Part shown: positions 9,657 to 18,643 of the stretch, piece after piece
How the letters are laid out: every line of letters starts with the position of its first letter
Position numbering within the stretch: the stretch's first letter is position 1
Assembly: GCF_008808095.1 (NCBI RefSeq)
Contig: NZ_CP023396.1
Span: 2,683,501 to 2,747,500, forward strand
Length of the DNA stretch: 64,000 nt
Reading direction: 5' to 3'
From: Pseudoalteromonas ruthenica
GTDB lineage: Bacteria; Pseudomonadota; Gammaproteobacteria; Enterobacterales; Alteromonadaceae
The notes under the pieces: generated by a model
Told to the model about the DNA's origin: nothing
Seen by the model: only the letters and a program-made list of their open reading frames with translations
Database searches by the model: none
Program-made: the position numbers and the translations under genes

Positions 9657-10574
9657 TTAAATGATGTAAGATAAGCCAATGCCCAGGGCAAATAGCATCA
9701 TAATGCCACCGAGGGTGAAAATAAATCGCCAATGCCGACCTTGTTGGCGAGGCAGAGATTGCTCTGTTTCAGGCAAGGCTTCACGCGCAGCTTGCACAAT
9801 AATACGCTTATTAATGTGATTCACCTGCGCCGAATACGCTCCTAATAAAGCTCGTTCACACAACAAGTTAATCAGCCTAGGGATCCCCCCTGTAAGTTGA
9901 TGCACGTACTTTACAGCACCTTTGTCGAACAAGGTTTGTCGGCCCCCTGCTACCTTTAAACGGTGTTTTATATAAGCATCCACCTGAGTCAAAGCTAACG
10001 GCAATAAGTGATAGCGCGCGGTAATGCGCTGCGCAAGTTGGCGCAATTCATTGCGACGCAATAGAGTTTGCAGCTCGGGTTGACCCACAAGGATAATTTG
10101 CAGCAATTTTTTGTGGTTTGTTTCCAAGTTAGTCAGTAATCGCAATTGCTCTAACACTTGTGGAGCTAGATGTTGCGCTTCATCAATGATCAACATGGTA
10201 TGACGCCCTTGCTGGTGATTATCCAGTAAGCGCGCTTTAATTAAGTCTGTCAGCACCTTCAGGGTGGCTTTTTCTGAGTCATACGAAATAGCCAATTCAT
10301 CACAAATACTCGCCAGTAACTCCAGCTCAGATAAGGTTGGGTTAAGAATAAACGCAACCTGTGTAGAGTCTGGCACTTGCTCTAACATACAACGAGTGAC
10401 GGTGGTTTTCCCCGTGCCCACTTCACCAGTCAGCAATACAAACCCGCCTGACTCCCCAAGCCCGTGCGTTAAATGGGCAAGCGCCTCTTTGTGACGTTCA
10501 CTCAAATACAAGTATTCTGGATTCGGCGCAATAGAGAACGGCTTTTCGCTTAAGCCAAAATAGTCTTGATACAC
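9657..10574 (-). CDS. gspA: AAA ATPase of the GspA/ExeA family
   Basis: A 305-residue cytoplasmic-facing ATPase starting with the family signature YQDYFGLSEKPFSIAPN. It has Walker A GEVGTGKTT, Walker B MLIIDEAQHL and a C-terminal transmembrane helix. Aeromonas ExeA is about 550 residues and carries a periplasmic peptidoglycan-binding domain; here the protein ends right after the membrane helix, so that domain is absent, as in the MshM proteins of MSHA pilus loci. The GTG at 10574 is preferred over a TTG two codons upstream because AAAGGA is correctly spaced and because the family begins at this point. GspB follows directly, which favours GspA over MshM. Confidence 0.82.
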   Translation of the reverse strand: MYQDYFGLSEKPFSIAPNPEYLYLSERHKEALAHLTHGLGESGGFVLLTGEVGTGKTTVTRCMLEQVPDSTQVAFILNPTLSELELLASICDELAISYDSEKATLKVLTDLIKARLLDNHQQGRHTMLIIDEAQHLAPQVLEQLRLLTNLETNHKKLLQIILVGQPELQTLLRRNELRQLAQRITARYHLLPLALTQVDAYIKHRLKVAGGRQTLFDKGAVKYVHQLTGGIPRLINLLCERALLGAYSAQVNHINKRIIVQAAREALPETEQSLPRQQGRHWRFIFTLGGIMMLFALGIGLSYII

Positions 10575-10732
10575 AAACAAGGTCCTTTGAGTTTGTCGCC
10601 CAGGTTAACTGCGCCGAGCAATCGCTGCGCACAGTCGTTTTTTATTATCGCGCCTATAATGACAAAAAAACGCCAGCGAGAAAACTCTGATACAATCATC
10701 ACCATTAATAACAGCACAATAACGGAATGGGC

Positions 10733-11833
10733 ATGCAAACCTACCTTGTCGGCGGCGCAGTACGAGATAAATTATTAGGCCGCAAAGTCAAAGAGTACGA
10801 TTACGTTGTGGTCGGTGCAACGGTAGAGCAAATGAAGACGCTGGGCTTTACTCAAGTAGGTAAGGACTTTCCCGTTTTTTTGCACCCCAAAACCAAGGAT
10901 GAGCATGCTCTGGCGCGCACAGAGCGTAAGCAGGGACAAGGGTACACCGGGTTTATTTGCGACTTTACGCCAGACATCACACTAGAGCAGGACTTAGCGC
11001 GACGCGATTTAACGGTCAATGCCATTGCTGAAGATGCTCAAGGTCAACTGATTGACCCTTGTCATGGCCAGAAGGACCTTGAGCAACGCATATTACGTCA
11101 TGTCAGCCCTGCCTTTAGTGAAGACCCGCTGCGGGTGCTTCGAGTCGCACGCTTTCGCGCTCGTTACCATGAATTGGGCTTCACGATTGCTGATGAAACA
11201 CTAACGCTAATGCGACAGATCGCCGCCAGTGGCGAACTTGCAAGCTTAACACCCGAGCGCGTTTGGTTAGAATGGCATAAGGCTCTGGAAGACGGCTATA
11301 TCGACTGCTTCGTTGATGCGTTGTATCAGGCACAAGCTTTAACTGAATTATGCCCTGCACTCGCCACTCACTGGCCTGAGCAGCACGCTTGGCTAACCCC
11401 GCGTATTGATTACGCACGCCAGCAAAACTTAGCGGCTACTGTCCATTTCGCACTACTCATGTGTAAGCTCAGTCACGATGAACGCGCAGCCTTTTTCCAA
11501 CATTTTCGCGTCCCTAATCAGTTTATTCACAGCGCTCAATTGTTGGCCCAACACCATCAGACACTGGCTCATTACGATGCTGAGATACTGCTAGAGCTAT
11601 TTAATGCCATTGATTTATGGCGCCGCCCAGAGCATCTCAATCAATTACTGATAAGTTACGATGCCTACACCTTAGGCCAGTTTGATGCACAGCATCAAGT
11701 ACGCCAAGCCGCGCACCATGCGCAACAAGTCAGTGCCCAAACCTATATCCAACAAGGGATCAGTGGCGCTGCAATTAAAACGGCTTTGCAGCAGGGGCGA
11801 TTAGCGGCTATCCGCGAAGCTCTTGAGGGCTAA
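10733..11833 (+). CDS. cca: CCA tRNA nucleotidyltransferase (class II), HD-less form
   Basis: The enzyme adds or repairs the CCA end of tRNAs. The N-terminal catalytic head has YLVGGAVRDKLLG, the metal motif KEYDYVVVG, LARTERKQGQGYTGF and RRDLTVNAIAEDA, followed by EDPLRVLRVARFRARY, all close to E. coli Cca. The protein is 366 residues against 412 in E. coli, and the C-terminal HD phosphohydrolase signature (HDLGKG) is missing: the matching stretch reads LLMCKLSHDERAAF. It should therefore lack the 2',3'-cyclic phosphodiesterase and phosphatase activities. The ATG at 10733 is preferred over one at 10727 because of the spacing to CGGAA. Confidence 0.95.
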   Translation: MQTYLVGGAVRDKLLGRKVKEYDYVVVGATVEQMKTLGFTQVGKDFPVFLHPKTKDEHALARTERKQGQGYTGFICDFTPDITLEQDLARRDLTVNAIAEDAQGQLIDPCHGQKDLEQRILRHVSPAFSEDPLRVLRVARFRARYHELGFTIADETLTLMRQIAASGELASLTPERVWLEWHKALEDGYIDCFVDALYQAQALTELCPALATHWPEQHAWLTPRIDYARQQNLAATVHFALLMCKLSHDERAAFFQHFRVPNQFIHSAQLLAQHHQTLAHYDAEILLELFNAIDLWRRPEHLNQLLISYDAYTLGQFDAQHQVRQAAHHAQQVSAQTYIQQGISGAAIKTALQQGRLAAIREALEG

Positions 11834-11835
11834 AT

Positions 11836-11857
11836 AAAAAGGGCTAGTAGCACTAGC
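11836..11857 (-). terminator. Weak terminator hairpin at the uppP 3' end
   Basis: On the minus strand GCTAGT-GCT-ACTAGC is followed by CCTTTTTAT. The six-base stem overlaps the last codons of uppP and lies 10 bases after the convergent cca stop. Confidence 0.4.
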
Positions 11858-12656
11858 TATAAAGCAAAAAGGCCAGTAGCCCAACCCCTAAGATTAAGCG
11901 ATAAATAACAAATGGCAGCATTCCCATGCGCTCAATGTATTTTAAAAATAGGAAGATACAGGCATAGGCGGCGACAAATGAAAGCCCTGCCCCGAGGGTC
12001 AGTGCCTGCCAATCAACTGCGGTGTCGCCTGTCGCCAACTGCACCGTTTTTATCAGTCCCATACCGCCAATAACCGGCACTGAGAGTAAAAACGAAAAGC
12101 GTGCCGCGCTTTGCTTATTTAAGCCCAAAAACAGGCCGGCGGTCATGGTAATACCTGAGCGCGAGGTGCCCGGGATCAGCGCAACAGCTTGCGCCACACC
12201 AATCAACAGAGCCGATTTCCAGTTCAGCTGATAAATATTCTTAGTTTCTTTGGCCTTAAAATCTGCCCACCACAAAACCAGACCGAAGAAAATGGTGGTA
12301 ATGGCAATAACAATAGCAGCACGTAAGTGCTGTTCTATCAAGTCTTCAAATACTTGCGCCGCTAACCCAGCAGGAATGGTGGCCAGCAAAATGTACCAAC
12401 CAAGGCGACTGTCATCGCTTGCGCCCTGAGAACCAAACGATTTAAACCAAGCAACAACAATATCGCCAATCTCTTTACGAAAATAAATCATCACCGCCAG
12501 CAACGAGCCGACATGCACGGCAACATCAAAAGCTAAACCTTGATCCTGCCAGCCTAAAAGCTGTGATGGCAAAATAAGGTGTGCCGAGCTGGAAATAGGT
12601 AAGAATTCAGTGAGGCCCTGTATAATGGCTAAAACGATGATCGCAAGAATGGTCAT
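11853..12656 (-). CDS. uppP: Undecaprenyl-diphosphate phosphatase
   Basis: A 267-residue polytopic inner-membrane protein that recycles undecaprenyl pyrophosphate to the monophosphate carrier for cell-wall and glycan synthesis; overexpression gives bacitracin resistance in E. coli. The first catalytic segment is [17 protein letters not shown], and the second is [14 protein letters not shown]. The start codon at 12656 overlaps the folK stop (ATGA), which fixes the start and implies translational coupling in a folB-folK-uppP operon. Confidence 0.96.
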   Translation of the reverse strand: MTILAIIVLAIIQGLTEFLPISSSAHLILPSQLLGWQDQGLAFDVAVHVGSLLAVMIYFRKEIGDIVVAWFKSFGSQGASDDSRLGWYILLATIPAGLAAQVFEDLIEQHLRAAIVIAITTIFFGLVLWWADFKAKETKNIYQLNWKSALLIGVAQAVALIPGTSRSGITMTAGLFLGLNKQSAARFSFLLSVPVIGGMGLIKTVQLATGDTAVDWQALTLGAGLSFVAAYACIFLFLKYIERMGMLPFVIYRLILGVGLLAFLLYS

Positions 12657-13135
12657 TCGAAAGCTACCTTCCATAGTTTTTGTTGAGATTTATCATAACC
12701 CTGCCAAAGCTCAGCGATGGTCGCTTGCGCAATGGGGTGGTAAAAATCCGGGGCTATTTCAAATAAAGGCCAAAGCACAAAAGCATTTTTAGTAATTTCA
12801 TCTCGCGGTAGTTGCGCTGGCGTATCGCAAATCACATCGTCGTAAAAGAGTAAGTCGAGGTCCAACGTGCGTGGACTAAACTTTTTATCTGCCGGAGTAC
12901 GGCCATGATCCCGTTCAATTTGCTTTAATAAAGCGCATACTTGATGCAGCGTCATATCGGTATCGACGCCGGCAACCGAGTTATAAAAGTTACTGCCATT
13001 AAAGCCGACCGCTTCACTTTCAAACACACTCGAGTGCTCTAAGGCGCCGAAATAATAGCGCAGCGCAGATAAACCTTTGCTTAAGTTTTCGTGCTTGTTG
13101 ATATTAGAGCCCAAGCTAATGTAAATACGCGCCAT
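12653..13135 (-). CDS. folK: 2-amino-4-hydroxy-6-hydroxymethyldihydropteridine pyrophosphokinase
   Basis: HPPK transfers pyrophosphate from ATP to 6-hydroxymethyl-dihydropterin in folate synthesis. The 160-residue protein opens with [15 protein letters not shown] and contains FYNSVAG and the signature [20 protein letters not shown] with the magnesium-binding aspartates. It sits two bases after folB and overlaps uppP by four bases, so the three genes form one unit. Pairing with folB, the preceding pathway step, is common. Confidence 0.96.
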   Translation of the reverse strand: MARIYISLGSNINKHENLSKGLSALRYYFGALEHSSVFESEAVGFNGSNFYNSVAGVDTDMTLHQVCALLKQIERDHGRTPADKKFSPRTLDLDLLFYDDVICDTPAQLPRDEITKNAFVLWPLFEIAPDFYHPIAQATIAELWQGYDKSQQKLWKVAFE

Positions 13136-13137
13136 AA

Positions 13138-13491
13138 CTAGTGCTTACTACGGGTGATCATCACCCCCACCGTTTGTGCTTGTGGTACGGCTGCAGGCTT
13201 GCTGACTTTGATACTCACCTTATTAGTGGCAAACTCTGCTAGGATGAGTGCCGCTAACTGCTCTAGAAGTGTTTCCAGCAGCTCGACCGGTTTCGCAATA
13301 CAGTGCTCGGTCACACGGCGGCTCACTTCGGCATAATCTATTGTCTGAGATAGGTCATCGCTGGCTGCCGCAGCAGCAATATCACAATCCATTTCGATGT
13401 CAAAATACAGGCTCTGTTTACATTCTTTCTCAAAGTCGTACACTCCTATTATGGTGTCGACCTTTAGTTGCGATATATAGACTTTATCCAT
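13138..13491 (-). CDS. folB: Dihydroneopterin aldolase
   Basis: The 117-residue protein matches FolB in length and motifs: QLKVDTIIGVYDFEKECKQ at the N-terminus (with the conserved Glu), DDLSQTIDYAEVSRRV in the middle and VSIKVSKPAAVPQAQTVGV near the end, including the catalytic Lys. It cleaves dihydroneopterin to 6-hydroxymethyl-dihydropterin. It is the first gene of folB-folK-uppP. The divergent plsY lies 129 bases away, an arrangement shared with E. coli. Confidence 0.95.
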   Translation of the reverse strand: MDKVYISQLKVDTIIGVYDFEKECKQSLYFDIEMDCDIAAAAASDDLSQTIDYAEVSRRVTEHCIAKPVELLETLLEQLAALILAEFATNKVSIKVSKPAAVPQAQTVGVMITRSKH

Positions 13492-13620
13492 CTCTTCGGC
13501 TCCAATGCCAGCTGGTCGGATACCTACGCGGCGTTAAACTCAGTACCCTGAGCCAGACAAACTGCTCAAATAAACAATGAGCGGCGATAATAGCCCAAAA
13601 CGTACAATTAAAAAATAAGG

Positions 13621-14220
13621 ATGACAGTGTTAGCGGCGTTAATGTGCATTTTTGCCTACCTCTTAGGCTCGGTCTCATCGGCAGTACTGATTTGTCATCT
13701 GTTTGCGTTGCCAGACCCAAGAAAAGCGGGCTCAAAAAATCCCGGTGCCACGAATGTTTATCGTTTAGGCGGCAGACTGCCTGCGGTGATGGTGCTGTGC
13801 TTTGATATTTTAAAAGGCACCATACCCGTATGGGGAGCCTACTTTATGGGCATAGATCCTATCTATTTAGGCTTGGTTGCCGTGGCCGCATGTTTAGGGC
13901 ACATCTACCCACTCTTTTTTGGCTTTAAGGGCGGTAAAGCCGTGGCCACCGCCTTTGGGGCCTTACTGCCGATAGGTTTATCGCTCGGGGGATTGCTTAT
14001 TCTTACTTGGGCCAGTGTCGTTGCGCTGACTCGCTATTCGTCGTTGGCTGCATTGGCAACCGTGTCGTTAGCGCCACTATACACTTGGTTGATAAAACCC
14101 TTATACACTTTGCCTGTCACGTTTTTAACCGTCGTCATTATTTTTCGCCACCGCGCAAATATGGTGCGTTTATTCAAAGGTGAAGAGCCAAAGGTTGGCG
14201 AGAAGAAAAAAGCCGAGTAA
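13621..14220 (+). CDS. plsY: Glycerol-3-phosphate acyltransferase (acyl-phosphate dependent)
   Basis: A 199-residue multi-pass inner-membrane enzyme that acylates glycerol-3-phosphate from acyl-phosphate, the first step of phospholipid synthesis. Family motifs are [20 protein letters not shown] ([16 protein letters not shown]), [20 protein letters not shown] and the terminal region [17 protein letters not shown]. The ATG start matches the E. coli protein in length; an AAGGA placed well for a GTG two codons later leaves a small doubt. The last lysine codons double as part of a terminator for the opposite strand. Confidence 0.95.
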   Translation: MTVLAALMCIFAYLLGSVSSAVLICHLFALPDPRKAGSKNPGATNVYRLGGRLPAVMVLCFDILKGTIPVWGAYFMGIDPIYLGLVAVAACLGHIYPLFFGFKGGKAVATAFGALLPIGLSLGGLLILTWASVVALTRYSSLAALATVSLAPLYTWLIKPLYTLPVTFLTVVIIFRHRANMVRLFKGEEPKVGEKKKAE

Positions 14221-14229
14221 CACTCGGCT
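14205..14229 (-). terminator. Terminator of the mpl-ubiX-yadGH-trmB-like operon, inside the plsY 3' end
   Basis: Read on the minus strand, AGCCGAGT-GTT-ACTCGGCT is followed by six T residues. The T tract is the complement of the lysine codons at the end of plsY, so the signal serves the minus-strand operon whose last gene ends at 14235. Confidence 0.75.
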
Positions 14230-14234
14230 AGTAT

Positions 14235-14900
14235 TTATAAGTCGACAACCAAGCGATAACTGCTTTGGCCACTGGCCCAATACTTGCGCTCAAACGGCGT
14301 GATCGCGGTGTCGCTATGATAAGGCTCAACAGCCGTTGGGTGCCCTGCCAATTGCAATGCTCTGGCAAACTCACGAACATAAATATGCCAATTGCTGCGC
14401 AGCTCTAGACGCCCGCCTAAGGCAACAATAGTCGGAAAAATAGCAGCGCCGTGCCAGCGACGTTGGATATGCTTAGCCTTCGGCCAAGGGTTCGGATAGA
14501 GCAAGTAGTGATGACTCGGTTGCCACTGAGCTTGCTTTGCCAAGCGCCAAAAGTCATTCAAGTCTGCTTGCACTAGCAGGTACTCTCCTCCCTCATCTTG
14601 GCGGTACTGCACGTCGTGTTTGTGCAAACGATGCGCTGACTTATCAACACCAATAATCAAGGCATCAGGGTGCACTTTAGCTAAATTAGCGGTACTTTCA
14701 CCAACACCACAACAGGAGTCCAAAATGATAGGTCCGTTGGCTTGTTGTACTTTATCGTTTACTTCATCAAAAGCGCGCTGAGTGTGCGCGGCTATCGGCT
14801 TTTTAAACTCAGCATTAAGGTGCTTAGTGACGATATCATCGAGCTTGTCATGGAGGCTCGGTTGGTTCGAAACAATCGCACGAGAACTTGCATCAACCAT
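14235..14900 (-). CDS. TrmB-like SAM-dependent methyltransferase
   Basis: A 221-residue class I methyltransferase. The SAM-binding motif I is ILDSCCGVGESTANLA, and ALIIGVDKSAHRL gives the acidic ribose contact. The segment YPNPWPKAKHIQRRWHG corresponds to the PDPWPKKRH signature of TrmB, the tRNA guanine-46 N7 methyltransferase, but is clearly divergent, as are the N-terminal residues. It is therefore probably a paralogue with a related or different RNA target rather than the housekeeping TrmB. The start at 14900 overlaps the yadH stop by one base (TGATG), and it is the last gene of the mpl operon. Confidence 0.75.
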   Translation of the reverse strand: MVDASSRAIVSNQPSLHDKLDDIVTKHLNAEFKKPIAAHTQRAFDEVNDKVQQANGPIILDSCCGVGESTANLAKVHPDALIIGVDKSAHRLHKHDVQYRQDEGGEYLLVQADLNDFWRLAKQAQWQPSHHYLLYPNPWPKAKHIQRRWHGAAIFPTIVALGGRLELRSNWHIYVREFARALQLAGHPTAVEPYHSDTAITPFERKYWASGQSSYRLVVDL

Positions 14901-15667
14901 CAGTGACGTAACCCCACACCTTTGCGAATTAAAGTCAGAGCCAAGGTAAATAAGGCGGTGATAAACAGTAGCAGCACCGCAAATGATACCCAAATATTGA
15001 CATCCGATACCCCTAAAAAGCCAAATCTAAAGGCATTAACCATGTAAATGATCGGGTTGATTTGCGACACTCCCTGCCAAAACTCAGGTAGCAGAGTAAT
15101 GGAATAAAACACCCCGCCAAGGTAGGTCAATGGTGTGAGCACAAAGGTCGGGATGATACTGATGTCATCGAAACTATTGGCATAAACCGCGTTAATCAAT
15201 CCACCTAGAGCGAATACTGCTGAGGTCAGAATAACCGTGGCGATAATCACAAATATATTATGAATTTGGATATCGACAAAAAACAGCGACACTAAGGTCA
15301 CCATTAACCCCACGAGCATGCCACGAGCCATACCCCCACCCATGTACCCCAATACAATAATGTAATTCGGTACAGGGGCCACCAGCAGCTCTTCAATACT
15401 TTTTTGAAACTTAGTAGAGTAAAAACTAGAGGCCACATTCGAGTAGGAGTTGGTGATCACCGACATCATAATAAGCCCAGGGACGATAAACTCCATGTAG
15501 GTAAAGCCGCCCATTTCGCCAATACGCGAGCCAATTAAACTGCCAAAGATAACGAAGTACAGGGTCATGGTAATCGCGGGAGGCACAAGGGTTTGCACCC
15601 AGATACGCAAAAAGCGAATACACTCTTTAATCCAAATACTTTTTAGCGCTACGCCATACTTCAACAT
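14900..15667 (-). CDS. yadH: ABC-2 type transporter permease (YadH family)
   Basis: A 255-residue protein with about six transmembrane helices and the ABC-2 membrane-domain pattern: IKECIRFLRIWVQTLVPP, TYMEFIVPGLIMMSVI, EELLVAPVPNYIIVLGY and PLTYLGGVFYSITLLP. It matches E. coli YadH in length and sequence. The substrate is not known. Its start overlaps the stop of the ATPase gene by one base, so the two make one exporter of lipid, glycan or drug type. Confidence 0.88.
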   Translation of the reverse strand: MLKYGVALKSIWIKECIRFLRIWVQTLVPPAITMTLYFVIFGSLIGSRIGEMGGFTYMEFIVPGLIMMSVITNSYSNVASSFYSTKFQKSIEELLVAPVPNYIIVLGYMGGGMARGMLVGLMVTLVSLFFVDIQIHNIFVIIATVILTSAVFALGGLINAVYANSFDDISIIPTFVLTPLTYLGGVFYSITLLPEFWQGVSQINPIIYMVNAFRFGFLGVSDVNIWVSFAVLLLFITALFTLALTLIRKGVGLRH

Positions 15668-16590
15668 TAAGACTGTCCTCGCTCTTGATTCAACAAACCC
15701 ACAAACAATTCTTCCAGGCGGTTAGCCTTATTGCGCATACTCAATACCGTGTTGCCTTGTGCGGTTAAAGCATTAAAGACCTCATTCAAACCTTGTGATT
15801 TCGCCACTTCCACCTCAACGGTGTGCTCATCGCTCAGGGTGAATTCGTAGCCAGGCAAGCTCACCGGCTTAGCCGGTTGTTGCAAATCGAGAATAAAGGT
15901 TTCTTTGTCCAACTTAGCTAGCAACGCTTTAATCGTGGTGTGCTCAACAATAATGCCTTGGTCGATAATAGCGATGTTTTTACACAGCAACTCCGCCTCT
16001 TCAAGGTAATGAGTGGTTAGGATAATAGTCACCCCTTGGCGGTTAATTTCGCGCAAAAAATCCCACATTGAGCGTCGTAGTTCGATATCAACCCCGGCCG
16101 TTGGCTCATCCAAGATAAGCAACTTGGGCTCGTGCATTAACGCCCGTGCAATCATTAATCGGCGTTTCATCCCGCCGGAGAGGCTGCGTGCTTGTTTGTC
16201 TTTTTTATCCAGCAAGCCTAATTGCTTTAGGTACTTATCTGCACGTTTATGGGCTTCGCCGCGCGGCACACCATAATAGCCCGCTTGGTTCACCAGGATT
16301 TGTTGCAGGGTTTCAAACTGACTGAAGTTGAACTCTTGTGGTACTAAGCCCAACTCTGACTTCGCCGCCTCTAAGTCAGTATCAATGTTGTGGCCAAATA
16401 CTTCGACTTTACCTGAGGTTTTGTTCACTAACGATGAAATCACCCCGATGGTGGTCGACTTACCGGCACCATTGGGGCCTAACAAAGCAAAAAAGTCGCC
16501 TTGCTGTACTTGCAGGTCGATCCCTTTCACTGCTTGTACGCCATTTTTATAGGTTTTGGTGAGTCCTTCAATATTCAATGCCACTGTCAT
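15667..16590 (-). CDS. yadG: ABC-2 type transporter ATP-binding protein (YadG family)
   Basis: A 307-residue ATPase with Walker A LLGPNGAGKSTTI, Q-loop region LGLVPQEFNF, signature RSLSGGMKRRLMIARAL, Walker B LLILDEPTAGVD and the switch His in ILTTHYLEEAE. The tail after residue 230 is the usual C-terminal extension of this subfamily. It partners yadH downstream; the start abuts the ubiX stop. The same pair occurs in E. coli at an unrelated place, and its substrate is unknown there too. Confidence 0.9.
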   Translation of the reverse strand: MTVALNIEGLTKTYKNGVQAVKGIDLQVQQGDFFALLGPNGAGKSTTIGVISSLVNKTSGKVEVFGHNIDTDLEAAKSELGLVPQEFNFSQFETLQQILVNQAGYYGVPRGEAHKRADKYLKQLGLLDKKDKQARSLSGGMKRRLMIARALMHEPKLLILDEPTAGVDIELRRSMWDFLREINRQGVTIILTTHYLEEAELLCKNIAIIDQGIIVEHTTIKALLAKLDKETFILDLQQPAKPVSLPGYEFTLSDEHTVEVEVAKSQGLNEVFNALTAQGNTVLSMRNKANRLEELFVGLLNQERGQS

Positions 16591-17214
16591 TTACTTTTGC
16601 TCTCCATAACCCCAACGTGAGGTCAATTGTTGTTCGATTCCGAGGTGGTCGAGGATCCGCGCCACCATAAAGTCCACCAACTCAGCAATACTCTGCGGTT
16701 GATGATAAAAGCCCGGCGCCGCCGGCATAATAGTGACTCCTAAGCGCGATAGCTTGAGCATATTCTCAAGATGAATTTCATTAAAAGGCGTTTCTCGGGG
16801 CACTAAAATTAACTGTCCGCGTTCTTTGATGACCACATCCGCAGCGCGCTCAAGGAGATTATCCGAGGCACCAACGGCAATGGCGGATACTGCACCAGCG
16901 CTGCATGGGCACACCACCATTTTTTTCGGTGCAGCCGAGCCCGAAGCCACAGGACTAAACCAGTTGTCTTTGCCAAACACCTGCAGTTGTTCGGATTCGG
17001 CGCCAAAGCGCTCGCTCAACTGTGCCGTGGCTTTTTGCTCATTCGCAGAGAGTTTGATGTTCGATTCGGTGTCCAGCACCACCCGCGCCGCACTGGAAAT
17101 TAACACAAACACCTGGTGCCCTTGCTGAAGTAACACTTCGAGCAAACGCAAACCATAGGGAGCGCCCGAGGCACCACTAAAGGCTAAGGTGATTGGTTCT
17201 TTGAATTGGCTCAT
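16591..17214 (-). CDS. ubiX: Flavin prenyltransferase UbiX
   Basis: UbiX joins dimethylallyl phosphate to FMN to make the prenylated flavin used by the decarboxylase UbiD in ubiquinone synthesis. The 207-residue protein has the flavin-binding start [17 protein letters not shown], the middle motif [20 protein letters not shown] and the end motif [17 protein letters not shown] followed by [12 protein letters not shown]. Its start overlaps the mpl stop (ATGA), so expression follows mpl. Confidence 0.95.
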   Translation of the reverse strand: MSQFKEPITLAFSGASGAPYGLRLLEVLLQQGHQVFVLISSAARVVLDTESNIKLSANEQKATAQLSERFGAESEQLQVFGKDNWFSPVASGSAAPKKMVVCPCSAGAVSAIAVGASDNLLERAADVVIKERGQLILVPRETPFNEIHLENMLKLSRLGVTIMPAAPGFYHQPQSIAELVDFMVARILDHLGIEQQLTSRWGYGEQK

Positions 17215-18566
17215 ACCTTTTCCTTATTCGCTAAGGCATCAAGTAAACGTTGGTGAATGCCGCCAAAGCCGCCATTACTCATGACCAATATATGGCTGTT
17301 CGGCGCGGCTTCGGCAATGATGTTCTCTACGAGCGCATCAATATCGTGTTCACAGTGCGCGCCCGCTTTGTCAGCTTGCTCTGTCAATGACCACCCCAGA
17401 CCGGGGGGCTGGTATAAAAAACAGCTATCAGCTGCCTGCAATGACGCCATCAGGGTGTCTTTATGCACGCCCATTTTCATGGTGTTGGAGCGCGGCTCCA
17501 GCACTGCAATAATACGCTCATCGCCTACCTTAGCACGAAGCCCGGCCAAGGTAGTGGCGATTGCGGTAGGGTGATGGGCAAAATCGTCATAAACGGTGAC
17601 CCCCGCTACTTGGCCCTTCAATTCCATCCGCCGTTTTGGCGATTGAAACTGCCCTAGTGCAGCAATACTGGTTGCCACCGCAACCCCAGCGTGACGCGCG
17701 GCAGCGATCGCCATCAAAGCGTTATTCACGTTGTGCTCGCCAATTGCCTGCCAGTTTACGCAGCCTTGCACTTCACCCTGATAAAGTACGTCGAAGGCAC
17801 TGCCATCGGCGCTACGCAGACGATAATGCCACTGCTGTGGGGCCAGTACTTCATATTCGCTCCAACAGCCTCGGTCGATCACTTCTGCCAAGGCGTTATC
17901 CTGTTGCGGATAAATCACCTTGCCGCTGCCTGGTAAGGTGCGCATCAGGTGATGAAACTGGGTTTGTATTGCCGCTAAGTCTGGAAATATATCGGCGTGA
18001 TCAAACTCTAAGTTGTTTAATACTAAGGTCCGTGGCAGATAGTGGACAAACTTGCTGCGCTTATCAAAAAATGCGGTATCGTACTCATCCGCCTCAATAA
18101 CAAAAAAAGGCGTCTCACCGAGGCGTGCCGACACGCCAAAGTTTTGCACCACTCCACCAATGAGAAAGCCCGGCTTGAGCCCTGCGTACTCCAGTATCCA
18201 AGCTAACATACTCGCCGTGGTGGTTTTACCATGAGTGCCGGCCACAGCAAGCACCCAACTGTCGCGTAGTAGGTGCTCCTTTAACCACTCAGGGCCGGAG
18301 GTATAGCGCAAGCCTTTATCTAATACATACTCGACACAAGGATTGCCGCGACTCATAGCATTGCCAATGATAACCACATCGGGAGCAGGATTAAGTTGGC
18401 TCGGATCATAGCCCTGTACGAGTTCAATCCCCAGCTGCTCCAGTTGAGTGCTCATGGGCGGGTAAACATTTTCATCAGAGCCGGTTACCTGATGCCCTAA
18501 AGCCTTGGCAATAGCGGCGATACCGCCCATAAAGGTGCCGCAAATGCCGAGAATATGTATGTGCAT
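17211..18566 (-). CDS. mpl: UDP-N-acetylmuramate:L-alanyl-gamma-D-glutamyl-meso-diaminopimelate ligase
   Basis: Mpl joins recycled murein tripeptide to UDP-MurNAc. The 451-residue protein is close to E. coli Mpl throughout: [17 protein letters not shown], the ATP site [49 protein letters not shown] and [20 protein letters not shown] at the end. Start 18566 is used because GGAAAA precedes it and E. coli Mpl begins at the same place; the reading frame extends four more codons. It is the first gene of a five-gene overlapping operon. Confidence 0.96.
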   Translation of the reverse strand: MHIHILGICGTFMGGIAAIAKALGHQVTGSDENVYPPMSTQLEQLGIELVQGYDPSQLNPAPDVVIIGNAMSRGNPCVEYVLDKGLRYTSGPEWLKEHLLRDSWVLAVAGTHGKTTTASMLAWILEYAGLKPGFLIGGVVQNFGVSARLGETPFFVIEADEYDTAFFDKRSKFVHYLPRTLVLNNLEFDHADIFPDLAAIQTQFHHLMRTLPGSGKVIYPQQDNALAEVIDRGCWSEYEVLAPQQWHYRLRSADGSAFDVLYQGEVQGCVNWQAIGEHNVNNALMAIAAARHAGVAVATSIAALGQFQSPKRRMELKGQVAGVTVYDDFAHHPTAIATTLAGLRAKVGDERIIAVLEPRSNTMKMGVHKDTLMASLQAADSCFLYQPPGLGWSLTEQADKAGAHCEHDIDALVENIIAEAAPNSHILVMSNGGFGGIHQRLLDALANKEKV

Positions 18567-18582
18567 AGAATTTTCCATTGGC

Positions 18583-18623
18583 GAAAAGAAAGCCGCTCAG
18601 CACCTTAGTCATACTGAGCGGCT
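18583..18623 (-). terminator. Terminator of the zinc metalloprotease gene
   Basis: On the minus strand AGCCGCTCAG and CTGAGCGGCT form a perfect 10-bp stem with a 13-base loop, followed by TTTCTTTT. It separates the metalloprotease gene (stop at 18644) from the mpl operon (start at 18566) on the same strand. Confidence 0.75.
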
Positions 18624-18643
18624 CTATATGATGCCAAAATAAC

